From: an uncultured Porphyromonadaceae bacterium
GTDB lineage: Bacteria > Bacteroidota > Bacteroidia > Bacteroidales > Muribaculaceae
NCBI GenBank assembly: GCA_947567425.1
Contig: CANOLV010000004.1
Coordinates: 1 to 64,000 of the forward strand
Length of the DNA: 64,000 nucleotides
Direction: 5' to 3'
Part shown: positions 52,069 through 61,909 of the stretch, piece by piece
How the letters are laid out: each line of letters starts with the position of its first letter
Numbering within the stretch: position 1 is the first letter of the stretch
Program-made: the position numbers and the translations under genes
The notes under the pieces: generated by a model
What the model was told of the DNA's origin: nothing
The model's input: only the letters and a program-made list of their open reading frames with translations
The model's database searches: none

Positions 52069-53988
52069 ATGGAAATAATGTCTATCTTCATATTGTGCAT
52101 TCCCCTTTTCATGTTCCTTTTCCTCGGACTTGTGGGCATGAAATTGAGCCATAAGCTTACCGGTTTTCTCGGTTGTTTAGGAATGGGCGCGTGTCTCACG
52201 TTGTGCTACATTACGTCGTTCACCTATTTCTTCGGCGGCGACTTTGTCAATGAGGCCGGCGAACGCATCCAGTCGATTCTCTGGAACACGACATGGCTTC
52301 AGTTTACCGACCATCTGGTGATCCGTCTGGGCTTCCTTCTGGATCCCATCTCGGCCATGATGCTTGTGGTCATACCCACGATCTCGTTCATGGTTCATGT
52401 ATATTCGCTCGGATATATGGAGGGTGAGAAAGGATTCCAGCGTTACTATGCCTTCCTATCGCTCTTCAGCTTCTCGATGCTCGGCCTCGTAGTGGCTACC
52501 AACATATTCCAGATGTATATATTCTGGGAGCTGGTGGGAGCTTCTTCTTATCTGTTGATCGGATTCTTCTATAAGTTGCCCTCGGCAGTGTCGGCCTCCA
52601 AGAAGGCGTTTATCGTGACTCGTTTCGCCGACCTTGGTTTCCTTGTAGGTATACTTATCCTGTCGTATTACACCAAGACGTTCAACTTCCTCGACATGAC
52701 TTCCAATCCTGAAGGAGTGTTCGGAAGCTTCGAGGGTGCCACTTTCATGGGCGCGTCGGTGTTGACTTGGGCTTTGGTGCTCATTTTCATGGGCGGTATG
52801 GGTAAGTCGGCCATGCTTCCTCTCCACATTTGGCTCCCCGATGCCATGGAAGGTCCTACCCCCGTGTCGGCCCTTATCCACGCTGCAACGATGGTCGTTG
52901 CCGGTGTTTACCTTGTGGCCCGTCTGTTCCCGCTGTATCTCCTTGAGGAGGCCGCGCTGACGATAATCACTGTCGTAGGCTGTCTGACCGCATTCTATGC
53001 CGCCGTCGTGGCTTGCGCTCAGGTCGACATCAAGCGTGTGCTTGCATTCTCGACTATCTCGCAGATAGCGTTCATGATCACATCGCTGGGTGTGGCCCGT
53101 CCGGAGATTCACGAAGGTCTTGGCTACATGGCCTCGATGTTCCATCTGTTCACCCACGCCATGTTCAAGGCTCTTCTGTTCTTGGGTGCCGGTGCGCTTA
53201 TCCACGCCGTACATTCCAATAACTATACGGCTATGGGCGGTCTGCGCAAATATATGCCTGTGACCCATGTGACATTCCTGATAGGATGTCTTGCCATAGC
53301 AGGTATATGGCCGTTCGCCGGATTCTTCTCCAAGGACGAGATTTTGTCGGCCGCTTACGGCAATCATTGGTTCTGGGGATTGTGGCTGTCGATGGTAGCA
53401 GGTCTTACGGCATTCTACATGTTCCGACTCTACTACCTGATATTCTGGTGGAAAAATCCCGATTTCGGACACCACACACCGCATGATCCTCCGTTGGCCA
53501 TGAAGTTCCCGTTGATATTCCTTGCCGCCGTATCGTGCGTGGCCGGATTTATTCCCTTCGGACATCTGGTGACATGGAACCGTGAACCGTACACCATACA
53601 CATCGACCCGGTAGTTGCGGCTTCGAGTCTTGGTATTGCCATAGTCGCTATTTTGCTTGCCACTTACATGTACCGCAAGGAAAATCCGCTCCCCGACAAG
53701 CTTGCCAATACATTCCATGGTCTGTGGACTGCCGCCCATCATCGTTTCTATTGGGACGAGCTTTATCTTTGGATTACCCATAAAGTCATCTTCAACAGCA
53801 TCTGTAAGCCGATCGCTTGGTTTGACCGCCACATCATCGACGGCACTATGGACGGATTTGCACGAGTGACACAGTGGGCATCATGCTCGATACGCGGTCT
53901 GCAGTCGGGCAATGTCCAGACCTATGTATGGATTTATCTCATCGGCGCCCTCCTTATGGCTACCGTCACTTGGCTCTGCCTTTTATAA
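52069..53988 (+). CDS. nuoL: NADH-quinone oxidoreductase-type subunit L
   Basis: 639 residues, antiporter-like, about 16 membrane helices including the long lateral helix at the C-terminus. Conserved segments include FWELVGASSYLLIGF (pumping Glu), GGMGKSAMLPLHIWLPDAMEGPTPVSALIHAATMV (two pieces of one region) and HLFTHAMFKALLFLGAGA (Lys helix). Full length. The most distal proton pump of the membrane arm. Confidence 0.96.
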   Translation: MEIMSIFILCIPLFMFLFLGLVGMKLSHKLTGFLGCLGMGACLTLCYITSFTYFFGGDFVNEAGERIQSILWNTTWLQFTDHLVIRLGFLLDPISAMMLVVIPTISFMVHVYSLGYMEGEKGFQRYYAFLSLFSFSMLGLVVATNIFQMYIFWELVGASSYLLIGFFYKLPSAVSASKKAFIVTRFADLGFLVGILILSYYTKTFNFLDMTSNPEGVFGSFEGATFMGASVLTWALVLIFMGGMGKSAMLPLHIWLPDAMEGPTPVSALIHAATMVVAGVYLVARLFPLYLLEEAALTIITVVGCLTAFYAAVVACAQVDIKRVLAFSTISQIAFMITSLGVARPEIHEGLGYMASMFHLFTHAMFKALLFLGAGALIHAVHSNNYTAMGGLRKYMPVTHVTFLIGCLAIAGIWPFAGFFSKDEILSAAYGNHWFWGLWLSMVAGLTAFYMFRLYYLIFWWKNPDFGHHTPHDPPLAMKFPLIFLAAVSCVAGFIPFGHLVTWNREPYTIHIDPVVAASSLGIAIVAILLATYMYRKENPLPDKLANTFHGLWTAAHHRFYWDELYLWITHKVIFNSICKPIAWFDRHIIDGTMDGFARVTQWASCSIRGLQSGNVQTYVWIYLIGALLMATVTWLCLL

Positions 53989-54022
53989 TCATTAATGGTG
54001 CAACAAGAAAAGTATAGTAATT

Positions 54023-55528
54023 ATGATATTCTCTAACATTCTGATATATTTCGTAGTCATCCCTCTGGTGATGCTCGGCGGCTTGTTCCTCTGCAGGAAC
54101 ATGAATCAGATCCGCACCGTGGCAGTCATAGGGTCGACGGCGTTGCTGGCGTTGTCGGTCTACTTGATGTTTGACTTCTTACAACTCCGTGCGGCAGGTG
54201 CCGACGACATAATGCTCTACCAAGGCTCATGGATGTGGTTTGAACCGCTCAATATCCATCTTGCTGTAGGTGTCGACGGAATTTCCGTGGCCATGATTCT
54301 TCTTTCGGCCATAATAGTTTTCGCGGGTACTTTCGCTTCCTGGAAGATTACTCCGCTCCCCAAGGACTTCTTCCTTTGGCTGATTCTGCTTTCAACGGGT
54401 GTATTCGGTTTCTTTATCTCCATCGACCTCTTCACGATGTTCATGTTCTATGAGGTCGCACTGATTCCGATGTACCTGCTTATCGGTCTTTGGGGTACAG
54501 GCCGTAAGGAATACTCTGCCATGAAGCTTACTCTCATGCTTATGGGAGGTTCGGCATTCCTGCTGTTGGGTATTCTCGGCATATACTATCATTCGGCTCC
54601 TGAAGGTGGCCGGTTGACCATGAATCTGCTTGAGATTTCGGCCAACGATGCTATTGACCATAATTGGCAGTATTTCCTGTTCCCGATCACTTTCGTCGGT
54701 TTCGGTGTGCTCGGCGCCATGTTCCCGTTCCATACATGGAGTCCCGACGGTCACGCTTCTGCCCCTACCGCCGTGTCGATGCTCCATGCCGGCGTGCTGA
54801 TGAAACTCGGAGGCTACGGATGTTTCCGTGTGGCCATCTATCTGATGCCTTTCGCCGCCAATGAGCTTTCTTGGATTTTCTTGATTCTTACCGGTATTTC
54901 GGTCGTTTACGGTGCATTCAGCGCTTGTGTCCAGACCGACCTTAAGTATATCAACGCTTATTCTTCAGTGAGCCACTGCGGTCTGGTGTTGTTCGCCATC
55001 TTGATGCTTAACAATACAGCCATGACAGGTGCGGTGATGCAGATGCTCTCCCACGGTTTGATGACGGCTCTGTTCTTCGCTTTGATCGGTATGATTTATG
55101 GCCGTACACATACGCGCGACATCCGTCAGATGGGTGGCTTGATGAAGATCATGCCGTTCCTGGCAGTATGCTATGTCATTGCCGGTATGGCTTCGCTCGG
55201 TCTGCCAGGTCTAAGCGGTTTCGTAGCCGAAATGACCATCTTTGTCGGATCTTTCCAGAATTCCGACTTCTTCCACCGGGCATTCACTATCGTGGCATGT
55301 AGCTCCATAGTGATAACAGCTGTCTACATCCTGCGTGTTGTCGGCAAGCTTCTGTTCGGTCCTGTTCAGGACGAGCACCATCTGCAGCTCACCGATGCCA
55401 CCTGGTGGGAGCGTTTCTCCACCATCACGTTGATTGTTTGCGTTGCCGGAATCGGCTGTTTCCCGAACTGGATAGCAGGCCTTCTCCACGACTCATTCAT
55501 TCCAATCATTGAAGTTTTGACTAAATAA
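54023..55528 (+). CDS. nuoM: NADH-quinone oxidoreductase-type subunit M
   Basis: 501 residues, about 14 membrane helices, antiporter-like. Motifs: MFYEVALIPMYLLIGLWG (pumping Glu), FPFHTWSPDGHASAPTAVS and MLSHGLMTALFFALIGMIY. Starts 34 bases after nuoL; nuoN follows after 13 bases. Confidence 0.96.
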   Translation: MIFSNILIYFVVIPLVMLGGLFLCRNMNQIRTVAVIGSTALLALSVYLMFDFLQLRAAGADDIMLYQGSWMWFEPLNIHLAVGVDGISVAMILLSAIIVFAGTFASWKITPLPKDFFLWLILLSTGVFGFFISIDLFTMFMFYEVALIPMYLLIGLWGTGRKEYSAMKLTLMLMGGSAFLLLGILGIYYHSAPEGGRLTMNLLEISANDAIDHNWQYFLFPITFVGFGVLGAMFPFHTWSPDGHASAPTAVSMLHAGVLMKLGGYGCFRVAIYLMPFAANELSWIFLILTGISVVYGAFSACVQTDLKYINAYSSVSHCGLVLFAILMLNNTAMTGAVMQMLSHGLMTALFFALIGMIYGRTHTRDIRQMGGLMKIMPFLAVCYVIAGMASLGLPGLSGFVAEMTIFVGSFQNSDFFHRAFTIVACSSIVITAVYILRVVGKLLFGPVQDEHHLQLTDATWWERFSTITLIVCVAGIGCFPNWIAGLLHDSFIPIIEVLTK

Positions 55529-55541
55529 GAAATTATAAGAT

Positions 55542-57020
55542 ATGGATTATTCACAGTTTTTGGTCATGCATCAAGAGATAGGATTGCTGGTCCTCATCTT
55601 ATTGATCTTCTTATTTGACACTTTCAGCTCACGCCAGGTACCCCGCGGGCTGTCGATGTTCAGCGTGTGTCTGTTCGGACTCCTGACCGTCGGTGGTTTC
55701 GTATTCCCATGGGACAAGGCCGTCGCTTCGGCATTCGGCGGCATGTATGTCACCTCGCCGGTCATGGTAGCCATAAAGAATGTGCTTAATGTCGGTGTGT
55801 TCATCGTTCTTCTCCAGTCCATGAATTGGGCCGACGGAGAGTTCATGCGCATACGCAGAGGCGAGTTCTACGAACTGTTGCTCATCACTCTGTTCGGTAT
55901 GTACCTGATGATTTCAGCCCGTCATTTCTTGTTGTTCATCATCGGTCTCGAGACCGCATCATTGCCGCTTGCGGCGCTTGTTGCCTTCGACAAGAACCGC
56001 TATGAGAGCCATGAGGCCGCTGTCAAGTATATCCTGACGGCAGTGTTCTCTTCGGCCATATTTATGATGGGACTGTCGTTCGTTTACGCACTTGCCGGAA
56101 CTCTTTACTTTAACGACATAGCCGGAGCCTGCTTCGGTGGCGATGCCATGTTGATCGTAGCCGTGGCATTTGTCATTGCCGGATTCGGTTTCAAACTGTC
56201 GCTTGTGCCGTTCCACCTCTGGACCGCCGACGTATATCAGGGAGCGCCCACAGCCGTCACTTCATATCTATCAGTGATATCCAAGGGAGCTGCCGCATTC
56301 TCCTTCTTTGTTGTGATGGTACAGGTGTTCGGACCGTTCTATGGCAAAATTTGGGAGTGGATGCTCTATGCGCTGATAATTCTTACCATCACTGTCGGCA
56401 ACTTGTTTGCTCTCCGTCAGAAGAATCTTAAGCGCTTCCTTGCATTCTCTTCAATCTCACAGGCCGGATATATCATGCTTGGTGTGATTTCAGGATCTGC
56501 ACAGGGACTCGGTTCATTGATTTTCTACATCCTGGTGTACATTTTCTCAAATCTTGCTGCTTTCGGTGTTATCTCGTCTATCGAGAACAAGACAGGACGT
56601 GTCGACATGGATTCCTACAACAATCTATACTCGACTAATCCGCGTCTGGCATTTACGATGATGCTCGCCATGTTCTCACTCGCCGGTATACCTCCGTTTG
56701 CAGGATTCTTCAGCAAGTTCTTCATCTTCTCTGCGGCTGTACAGCCCGGTACGCCCGCGCTCTACATCCTCACATTGATAGCGTTGATCAACACCATCAT
56801 CTCTCTCTACTACTATCTGCTGGTGGTGAAGGCCATGTTCATCAAGAATCAGGAAGAATGCGTAATTCCCGCTTTCCGTTCTACCGGAAGCGAACGTCTC
56901 GGCATGTGGATATGCGTTGCCGGTATCATTTTTGTCGGACTCTTCAGCTGCATCTACAATTCGCTGATCAGTGCCGCACAGATGAACACGGAATACATCT
57001 TCACCCTCTTTGCCAATTAA
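55542..57020 (+). CDS. nuoN: NADH-quinone oxidoreductase-type subunit N
   Basis: 492 residues, about 14 membrane helices, antiporter-like, with FIIGLETASLPLAALVAF (pumping Glu), FKLSLVPFHLWTADVYQGAPTAVT (two pieces of one region) and FLAFSSISQAGYIMLG. Full length. Last gene of the nuo-atp cluster, followed by a strong terminator at 57051. Confidence 0.96.
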   Translation: MDYSQFLVMHQEIGLLVLILLIFLFDTFSSRQVPRGLSMFSVCLFGLLTVGGFVFPWDKAVASAFGGMYVTSPVMVAIKNVLNVGVFIVLLQSMNWADGEFMRIRRGEFYELLLITLFGMYLMISARHFLLFIIGLETASLPLAALVAFDKNRYESHEAAVKYILTAVFSSAIFMMGLSFVYALAGTLYFNDIAGACFGGDAMLIVAVAFVIAGFGFKLSLVPFHLWTADVYQGAPTAVTSYLSVISKGAAAFSFFVVMVQVFGPFYGKIWEWMLYALIILTITVGNLFALRQKNLKRFLAFSSISQAGYIMLGVISGSAQGLGSLIFYILVYIFSNLAAFGVISSIENKTGRVDMDSYNNLYSTNPRLAFTMMLAMFSLAGIPPFAGFFSKFFIFSAAVQPGTPALYILTLIALINTIISLYYYLLVVKAMFIKNQEECVIPAFRSTGSERLGMWICVAGIIFVGLFSCIYNSLISAAQMNTEYIFTLFAN

Positions 57021-57050
57021 GCGAGGCACATAGCACTCACTCATAACCAT

Positions 57051-57088
57051 GACAGTACCGTCCGGTCGGGCGGTGCTGTCTTTTTTTT
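57051..57088 (+). terminator. Terminator of the nuo-atp operon
   Basis: A 13-bp stem with two wobble pairs (57051-57063 with 57068-57080, arm gacagtaccgtcc) and a 4-base loop, followed by eight T (57081-57088). The first clear terminator after the nuoA promoter region. Confidence 0.92.
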
Positions 57089-57121
57089 GTCATTAAGTGG
57101 TGTAGTGACACGATTTTGTAG

Positions 57122-57129
57122 TAAATTTG
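57122..57129 (+). promoter_or_regulatory. -7 element TAAATTTG upstream of the GT2-SpoIID-MFS operon
   Basis: An exact TAnnTTTG match 37 bases before the ATG at 57167, just after the nuo-atp terminator. No clear -33 element at the usual spacing. Confidence 0.55.
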
Positions 57130-57166
57130 GATGTAATTAACTCAATGGGAATATTCGGTAAGGATT

Positions 57167-58651
57167 ATGAATGAATTTGACTATATATGCGGATCCGAGT
57201 GGCTTGAAGCGCTTTTGCGGGAGAATCAACAGTCTGAGACTGATGATATTTCTGCTCTTTTCATGGAGCTGTATGATAATTTTGTCCGTAATCCCGACAA
57301 AGTATCTGATTCGGAATATGTTTTATTAAAGAAACGGGGGACTGAGATACATAATCTGAAGAGGGGATTTGAACGTATGATTTCCGTAGGGCGCATGACT
57401 GATGCATCGATGGTTTATTCCGACTTTTATGAGGATGGTATAATACATCCGCTGATCGATTACCAAGAGGGTTCTTTACGTGACGATTTCGACTTTGGCC
57501 ATGCCATTGCTGTTAGAAAACGTGATTTGTCGGCAGTTGCAGAATGTATTTCTTCTTCTTCTTCTTTTTCGTCCGAGTATGGAACCGATATGGGAAATTG
57601 TGGGGGTAACATAAATACGATGATGCGTTTGAAAGTCCCTGCCTGCAGGTATGCCGCATTTTATGCGCTGCGGCTCGCTTTGTCAAGATGCGGGGCGATA
57701 GTCCATGTCAGCGAGCCTTTATATGCTGTCGATAGTTCGCGGCAGGATGTGTCGCAGTTTGATTATGTCAATCCGCGGAACCGTGAAGTGCAGATGGAGA
57801 TGGAGCAGGTGTGTACCTCGCATTTGGAGTTGATCGGCGGAACTGTACGCATGCCTCAGGAACAACTTCTGCCCAGTGAACTTAATTCTAAGATGGGGGT
57901 GGAGGCTTCGGTCATAATACCAGTGTTCAATCGCGTGCGCACAATAAAGGATGCCATATTGAGTGCACTGTCGCAGAAGGCTGACTTTGATTTTAATGTA
58001 ATAGTAGTTGATAACCATTCAACGGACGGTACCACGGATTTGGTGCGTCAGATGAGTGAATCAGACCACCGTGTGGTACATCTTATACCCGATGAAGAAG
58101 GCCTCGGCATCGGCGGATGTTGGAACTACGCGCTTGACAGCCGATGGTGCGGAAAATTTGCCGTGCAACTTGATTCCGATGATCTGTATTCCTCTGAGAA
58201 AACATTGAGTAAGATCGTCGAATGCTTCTATTCCGAATCGTGTGCCATGGTGATTGGTAGTTATACACTCACGGACTTTGACGGTAATGTGATTCCTCCC
58301 GGATTGATCGACCATAGTGAATGGACGGCTGAGAATGGCCCCAACAATGCGCTTCGCATCAACGGTCTGGGTGCGCCCCGGGCTTTTTATACGCCGGTGG
58401 CCCGGTCTATACGGTTCCCGAATGTCAGCTATGGCGAGGACTATGCGATGGGACTTGCCATTTCGCGTAAGTACAGGATAGGACGTATCTGGGAGTCTCT
58501 GTATATGTGCCGTAGATGGGAAGGCAACTCCGATGCGGCGTTGAACATCGAGGCACAAAATAGAAATAATCTATATAAGGACAGATTGCGAAGTTGGGAG
58601 CTGAGTGCCCGGCAGTTGCAAAATGGAGTGAAGCAGTATGACAAAAAGTGA
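57167..58651 (+). CDS. Family 2 glycosyltransferase with a degenerate N-terminal GT-like half
   Basis: 494 residues. The C-terminal half (about 245-490) is a complete GT2 domain: [30 protein letters not shown], the metal motif in [11 protein letters not shown], and later [15 protein letters not shown]. The N-terminal half contains [10 protein letters not shown]...[16 protein letters not shown], which looks like the second part of another GT-A domain without its nucleotide-binding start, plus a Ser-rich run ([10 protein letters not shown]). Sugar and acceptor are unknown. Its end overlaps the next gene by 14 bases, so it works with the SpoIID fusion and the AmpG-like transporter, probably on cell-wall material. 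Confidence 0.78.
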   Translation: MNEFDYICGSEWLEALLRENQQSETDDISALFMELYDNFVRNPDKVSDSEYVLLKKRGTEIHNLKRGFERMISVGRMTDASMVYSDFYEDGIIHPLIDYQEGSLRDDFDFGHAIAVRKRDLSAVAECISSSSSFSSEYGTDMGNCGGNINTMMRLKVPACRYAAFYALRLALSRCGAIVHVSEPLYAVDSSRQDVSQFDYVNPRNREVQMEMEQVCTSHLELIGGTVRMPQEQLLPSELNSKMGVEASVIIPVFNRVRTIKDAILSALSQKADFDFNVIVVDNHSTDGTTDLVRQMSESDHRVVHLIPDEEGLGIGGCWNYALDSRWCGKFAVQLDSDDLYSSEKTLSKIVECFYSESCAMVIGSYTLTDFDGNVIPPGLIDHSEWTAENGPNNALRINGLGAPRAFYTPVARSIRFPNVSYGEDYAMGLAISRKYRIGRIWESLYMCRRWEGNSDAALNIEAQNRNNLYKDRLRSWELSARQLQNGVKQYDKK

Positions 58652-60638
58652 AATAAGATCATTCATATCGGCGCAGTCCGGTAATATAAGGATGCCGGAC
58701 CTGTGCGAGAAGTGTGTCGAGGCGGGAGGTGTTCCTTGGAAAGTCCTGTTCAATGTCGAACGTGCCAGAAGCACGCGTGCCGCGGTCGACAAAGCATCTA
58801 TAGCGGCGCGTCCATGCTTCCTGTGTACTGCAAACCGGTTTGAGTGGCAGATACCTGTCGAATGGCGTGGCTATGACATTCTTGTCAATCCGTTCCCGGT
58901 TCTGCCCGGGCATCTCACTATCGTGGCTAAGGAGCATGCCGACCAACTCATTTTGTCCCGTCTGCGCGACATGGTCGATCTCGCCGCTTATCTGGAGGGA
59001 TATGCGGTGTTCTACAATGGTCCGCACAGTGGCGCCTCCGCTCCCGACCATGCCCATTTCCAGGCCGTGCCGGAGTCTTGGCTCAATCTCCACAGATGTT
59101 TCCCTTTTGAGAGATATTACGTCTGCGGTGAGGCTTCGGTGGTGGAGCTGGGTCTTAAGGAGGTTATCTGCAGGATGGCGGTGGCCGAGGGGGAGCCTGA
59201 ACCGCGAATGAATGTGGCAGTCAAGTGCATAGGTCCGGATGAGTATGAAGCTGTTGTGATTCCGCGTCGTGCCCATCGTCCGTCATGCTATGAGGAGGTG
59301 CATGTCAGCCCCGGTGCCCTTGACATGTTCGGCTATATAGTCACCACGTCAGAAGCTGATTTCGAGGCGCTGGATAGTCCGTTGCTTGAACGCATATTCG
59401 ACGAAGTGGCGTTCAGTAGGCGAGTGCCTAAAGTGAAAGTCGGTATCGTCACGGCCAAAGAGATAAAGTATGAGCTTCACGGTCCGTACAGGTCTGCCGG
59501 TGATACGTTGTCGCCGGAAAGCGACGACTGTCGGTTCCGGCTCGACGATGTGGTGATCGGTGTCGGATTTCACTGGGAGCGTAGGGAGAGTCAGTGTTTT
59601 CAGGGCGCATTGAAGCTCGTGTCAAACTCCGACGGAACCACTACGGCAGTCAATATCCTGCCTGTCGAGGAGTATCTGCAGAGCGTCATAAGTTCGGAGA
59701 TGAGCGCTCATGCATCGCTCGAATTGCTTAAGGCCCATGCTGTCATATCGCGTAGCTGGCTACTTGCGCAGATGGAGCATAAGCAGAAGGCTCCTTTGGG
59801 GCCTGACTGCTGTTGTTGTGCCGATTCCGAACGCGTGATAAAGTGGTATGACCATGATGACCACGTTGGGTTCGACGTATGCGCCGACGACCATTGTCAA
59901 CGCTATCAGGGCGCATCGCGTATTGACCGTCAGGCAGTCTATGAAGCTGTCCAGTCGACTTGTGGAGAGGTGTTGGTCGACGTGGACGGAAATCTCTGCG
60001 ATGCGCGTTTCTCGAAGTGTTGTGGCGGGGCGTTTGAAGAGTTCGGCAATTGTTGGGAACCGGTCCGGCACAGTTACCTGTTGGCCGGCCGAGATCTGCA
60101 CCCTCCGTTGCCATTGCCCGATCTTACGTGCGAAGATGAGGCACGTAAATGGATTATGTCGCGTCCTGAGGCTTTCTGTGCATCGCCTTCCGAGGAGATT
60201 CTGTCGCAGGTGCTTAACAATTACGACCGGGAGACGACTGATTTCTACCGTTGGACTGTTGAATATGGAACGGAAGAATTGTCGGAGTTGGTAAAATCGC
60301 GTTCGGGGATTGATTTCGGAACTATTCTTGACTTTGTGCCTCTCAAACGCGGAACTTCAGGACGGATCTATGAACTCAAGATCGTAGGAACTAAGCGTAC
60401 TGTCACGGTGGGCAAAGAGCTTGAAATCAGAAAATGGCTTTCATCCTCCCATCTCTACAGTTCGGCTTTTGTGGTCGATCGTAGCGACGATGGCGTGTGG
60501 CGTCTGCATGGTGCCGGTTGGGGACATGGAGTTGGACTTTGTCAGATAGGTGCCGCGGTGATGGGTGCCAAGGGATTCAGTTATAAGGAGATACTATATC
60601 ATTACTTTAAAAATGCAGAAATCAAATGCGCATATTGA
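58638..60638 (+). CDS. DUF4922-SpoIID/LytB fusion protein
   Basis: 666 residues. The N-terminal part (about 1-300) resembles DUF4922, a HIT/GalT-like fold with PCFLC (59-63) and HAHFQ (138-142), the HxHxQ motif of nucleotide-sugar phosphorylases and GalT-type enzymes. The C-terminal part (about 325-666) is a SpoIID/LytB domain: [34 protein letters not shown] (two pieces of one region) and [27 protein letters not shown] near the end. SpoIID proteins are lytic transglycosylases on glycan strands. There is no signal peptide, odd for a wall-acting domain. It overlaps both neighbours (14 and 26 bases). Family names are from memory of motifs. Confidence 0.72.
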   Translation: MTKSEIRSFISAQSGNIRMPDLCEKCVEAGGVPWKVLFNVERARSTRAAVDKASIAARPCFLCTANRFEWQIPVEWRGYDILVNPFPVLPGHLTIVAKEHADQLILSRLRDMVDLAAYLEGYAVFYNGPHSGASAPDHAHFQAVPESWLNLHRCFPFERYYVCGEASVVELGLKEVICRMAVAEGEPEPRMNVAVKCIGPDEYEAVVIPRRAHRPSCYEEVHVSPGALDMFGYIVTTSEADFEALDSPLLERIFDEVAFSRRVPKVKVGIVTAKEIKYELHGPYRSAGDTLSPESDDCRFRLDDVVIGVGFHWERRESQCFQGALKLVSNSDGTTTAVNILPVEEYLQSVISSEMSAHASLELLKAHAVISRSWLLAQMEHKQKAPLGPDCCCCADSERVIKWYDHDDHVGFDVCADDHCQRYQGASRIDRQAVYEAVQSTCGEVLVDVDGNLCDARFSKCCGGAFEEFGNCWEPVRHSYLLAGRDLHPPLPLPDLTCEDEARKWIMSRPEAFCASPSEEILSQVLNNYDRETTDFYRWTVEYGTEELSELVKSRSGIDFGTILDFVPLKRGTSGRIYELKIVGTKRTVTVGKELEIRKWLSSSHLYSSAFVVDRSDDGVWRLHGAGWGHGVGLCQIGAAVMGAKGFSYKEILYHYFKNAEIKCAY

Positions 60639-61896
60639 CCGACGCAACGCATGGTCATGGATTCCAACATTATATTTCGCCCAAGGTCTGCCATACGTGG
60701 CAGTGATGACCATATCCGTCATCATGTATAAGCGCCTTGGAATATCCAACACTGATATAGCGCTTTACACGTCATGGCTATACCTGCCGTGGGTCATCAA
60801 ACCTCTGTGGAGTCCTGTGGTAGACATGTTCAGGACCAAAAGGTGGTGGATCACTGCTATGGAGCTGCTGATAGGCGCAGGGCTTGCCGGGGTTGCCTTG
60901 GCTCTTCCCGGAACCGCGTTCTTCAGGACTACTTTGGCCATGTTTTGGTTTGTGGCATTTGTCAGCGCCACGCACGACATCGCATCCGACGGATTCTATA
61001 TGCTCGCGTTGACAGAGCGTCAGCAGTCGTTTTTCGTCGGCATCAGAAGCACATTCTATCGCATAGCCACTGTGGTCGGGCAGGGGGCGTTGGTCATATT
61101 TGCCGGCTTCATGGAGGAGTGCGAGGGTGTTGTACGGGCATGGGTGTGGGTGATCTGGATTTTGTCTGTGTTCTTCATTGCCGTCAGCCTCTACCATAGG
61201 TTTGTGTTGCCGCGGCCGGTATCCGATACCGGTGTGGGGGGAATTACCCCGGCAAACGCTGTCAAGGAGTTCTGCTCCACATTCGTGTCGTTCTTCAAGA
61301 AGCCGCAGGTAGGCACGGCCATTGCGTTCATGCTCTTATACCGTCTGCCAGAGGCTCAGCTTGTAAAACTCATTAATCCGTTTTTGCTTGATTCGCCTTC
61401 TGCCGGGGGGCTTGGCCTGTCTACATCGGAGGTCGGTGTGGTCTATGGAACCGTCGGAGTGATAGGATTGACTGCAGGAGGGATAATCGGTGGCATAGTG
61501 GCCGCCCGCGGAGGCCTAAAACGTTGGCTTTGGCCGATGTCGTGGAGCATTTCGCTGACATGTATCACGTTCTGTTATTTGGCTATGGTTCGTCCTTCCG
61601 ACCTTTTTACGGTCAATCTATGTGTCTTTATCGAACAGTTCGGCTACGGATTCGGATTTACGGCCTACATGCTTTACCTGATATATTTCAGCGACGGTCA
61701 GTTCCGGACGGCACACTATGCGATATGTACGGGATTTATGGCTCTCGGCATGATGCTTCCCGGCATGGTGGCAGGATGGATTCAGTCGATGCTCGGCTAT
61801 GTATGGTTCTTCTGGTGGGTCATGCTGTGCTGTCTTGCCACGGTGGCCGTCACGGCAATGATCAAGGTGCCGGCATCGTTCGGATGCCGGCGGTGA
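60613..61896 (+). CDS. AmpG-like MFS transporter
   Basis: 427 residues from ATG 60613, which lies 26 bases before the end of the SpoIID gene. Twelve predicted membrane helices. The N-terminus WSWIPTLYFAQGLPYVAVMTISVIMYKRLG and PWVIKPLWSPVVD match the AmpG branch of the major facilitator superfamily, which imports anhydro-muropeptides released from the wall. Together with the SpoIID domain upstream it suggests uptake of wall fragments. Substrate not proven by sequence. Confidence 0.8.
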   Translation: MQKSNAHIDRRNAWSWIPTLYFAQGLPYVAVMTISVIMYKRLGISNTDIALYTSWLYLPWVIKPLWSPVVDMFRTKRWWITAMELLIGAGLAGVALALPGTAFFRTTLAMFWFVAFVSATHDIASDGFYMLALTERQQSFFVGIRSTFYRIATVVGQGALVIFAGFMEECEGVVRAWVWVIWILSVFFIAVSLYHRFVLPRPVSDTGVGGITPANAVKEFCSTFVSFFKKPQVGTAIAFMLLYRLPEAQLVKLINPFLLDSPSAGGLGLSTSEVGVVYGTVGVIGLTAGGIIGGIVAARGGLKRWLWPMSWSISLTCITFCYLAMVRPSDLFTVNLCVFIEQFGYGFGFTAYMLYLIYFSDGQFRTAHYAICTGFMALGMMLPGMVAGWIQSMLGYVWFFWWVMLCCLATVAVTAMIKVPASFGCRR

Positions 61897-61909
61897 GCCT
61901 GTAGGCCTG

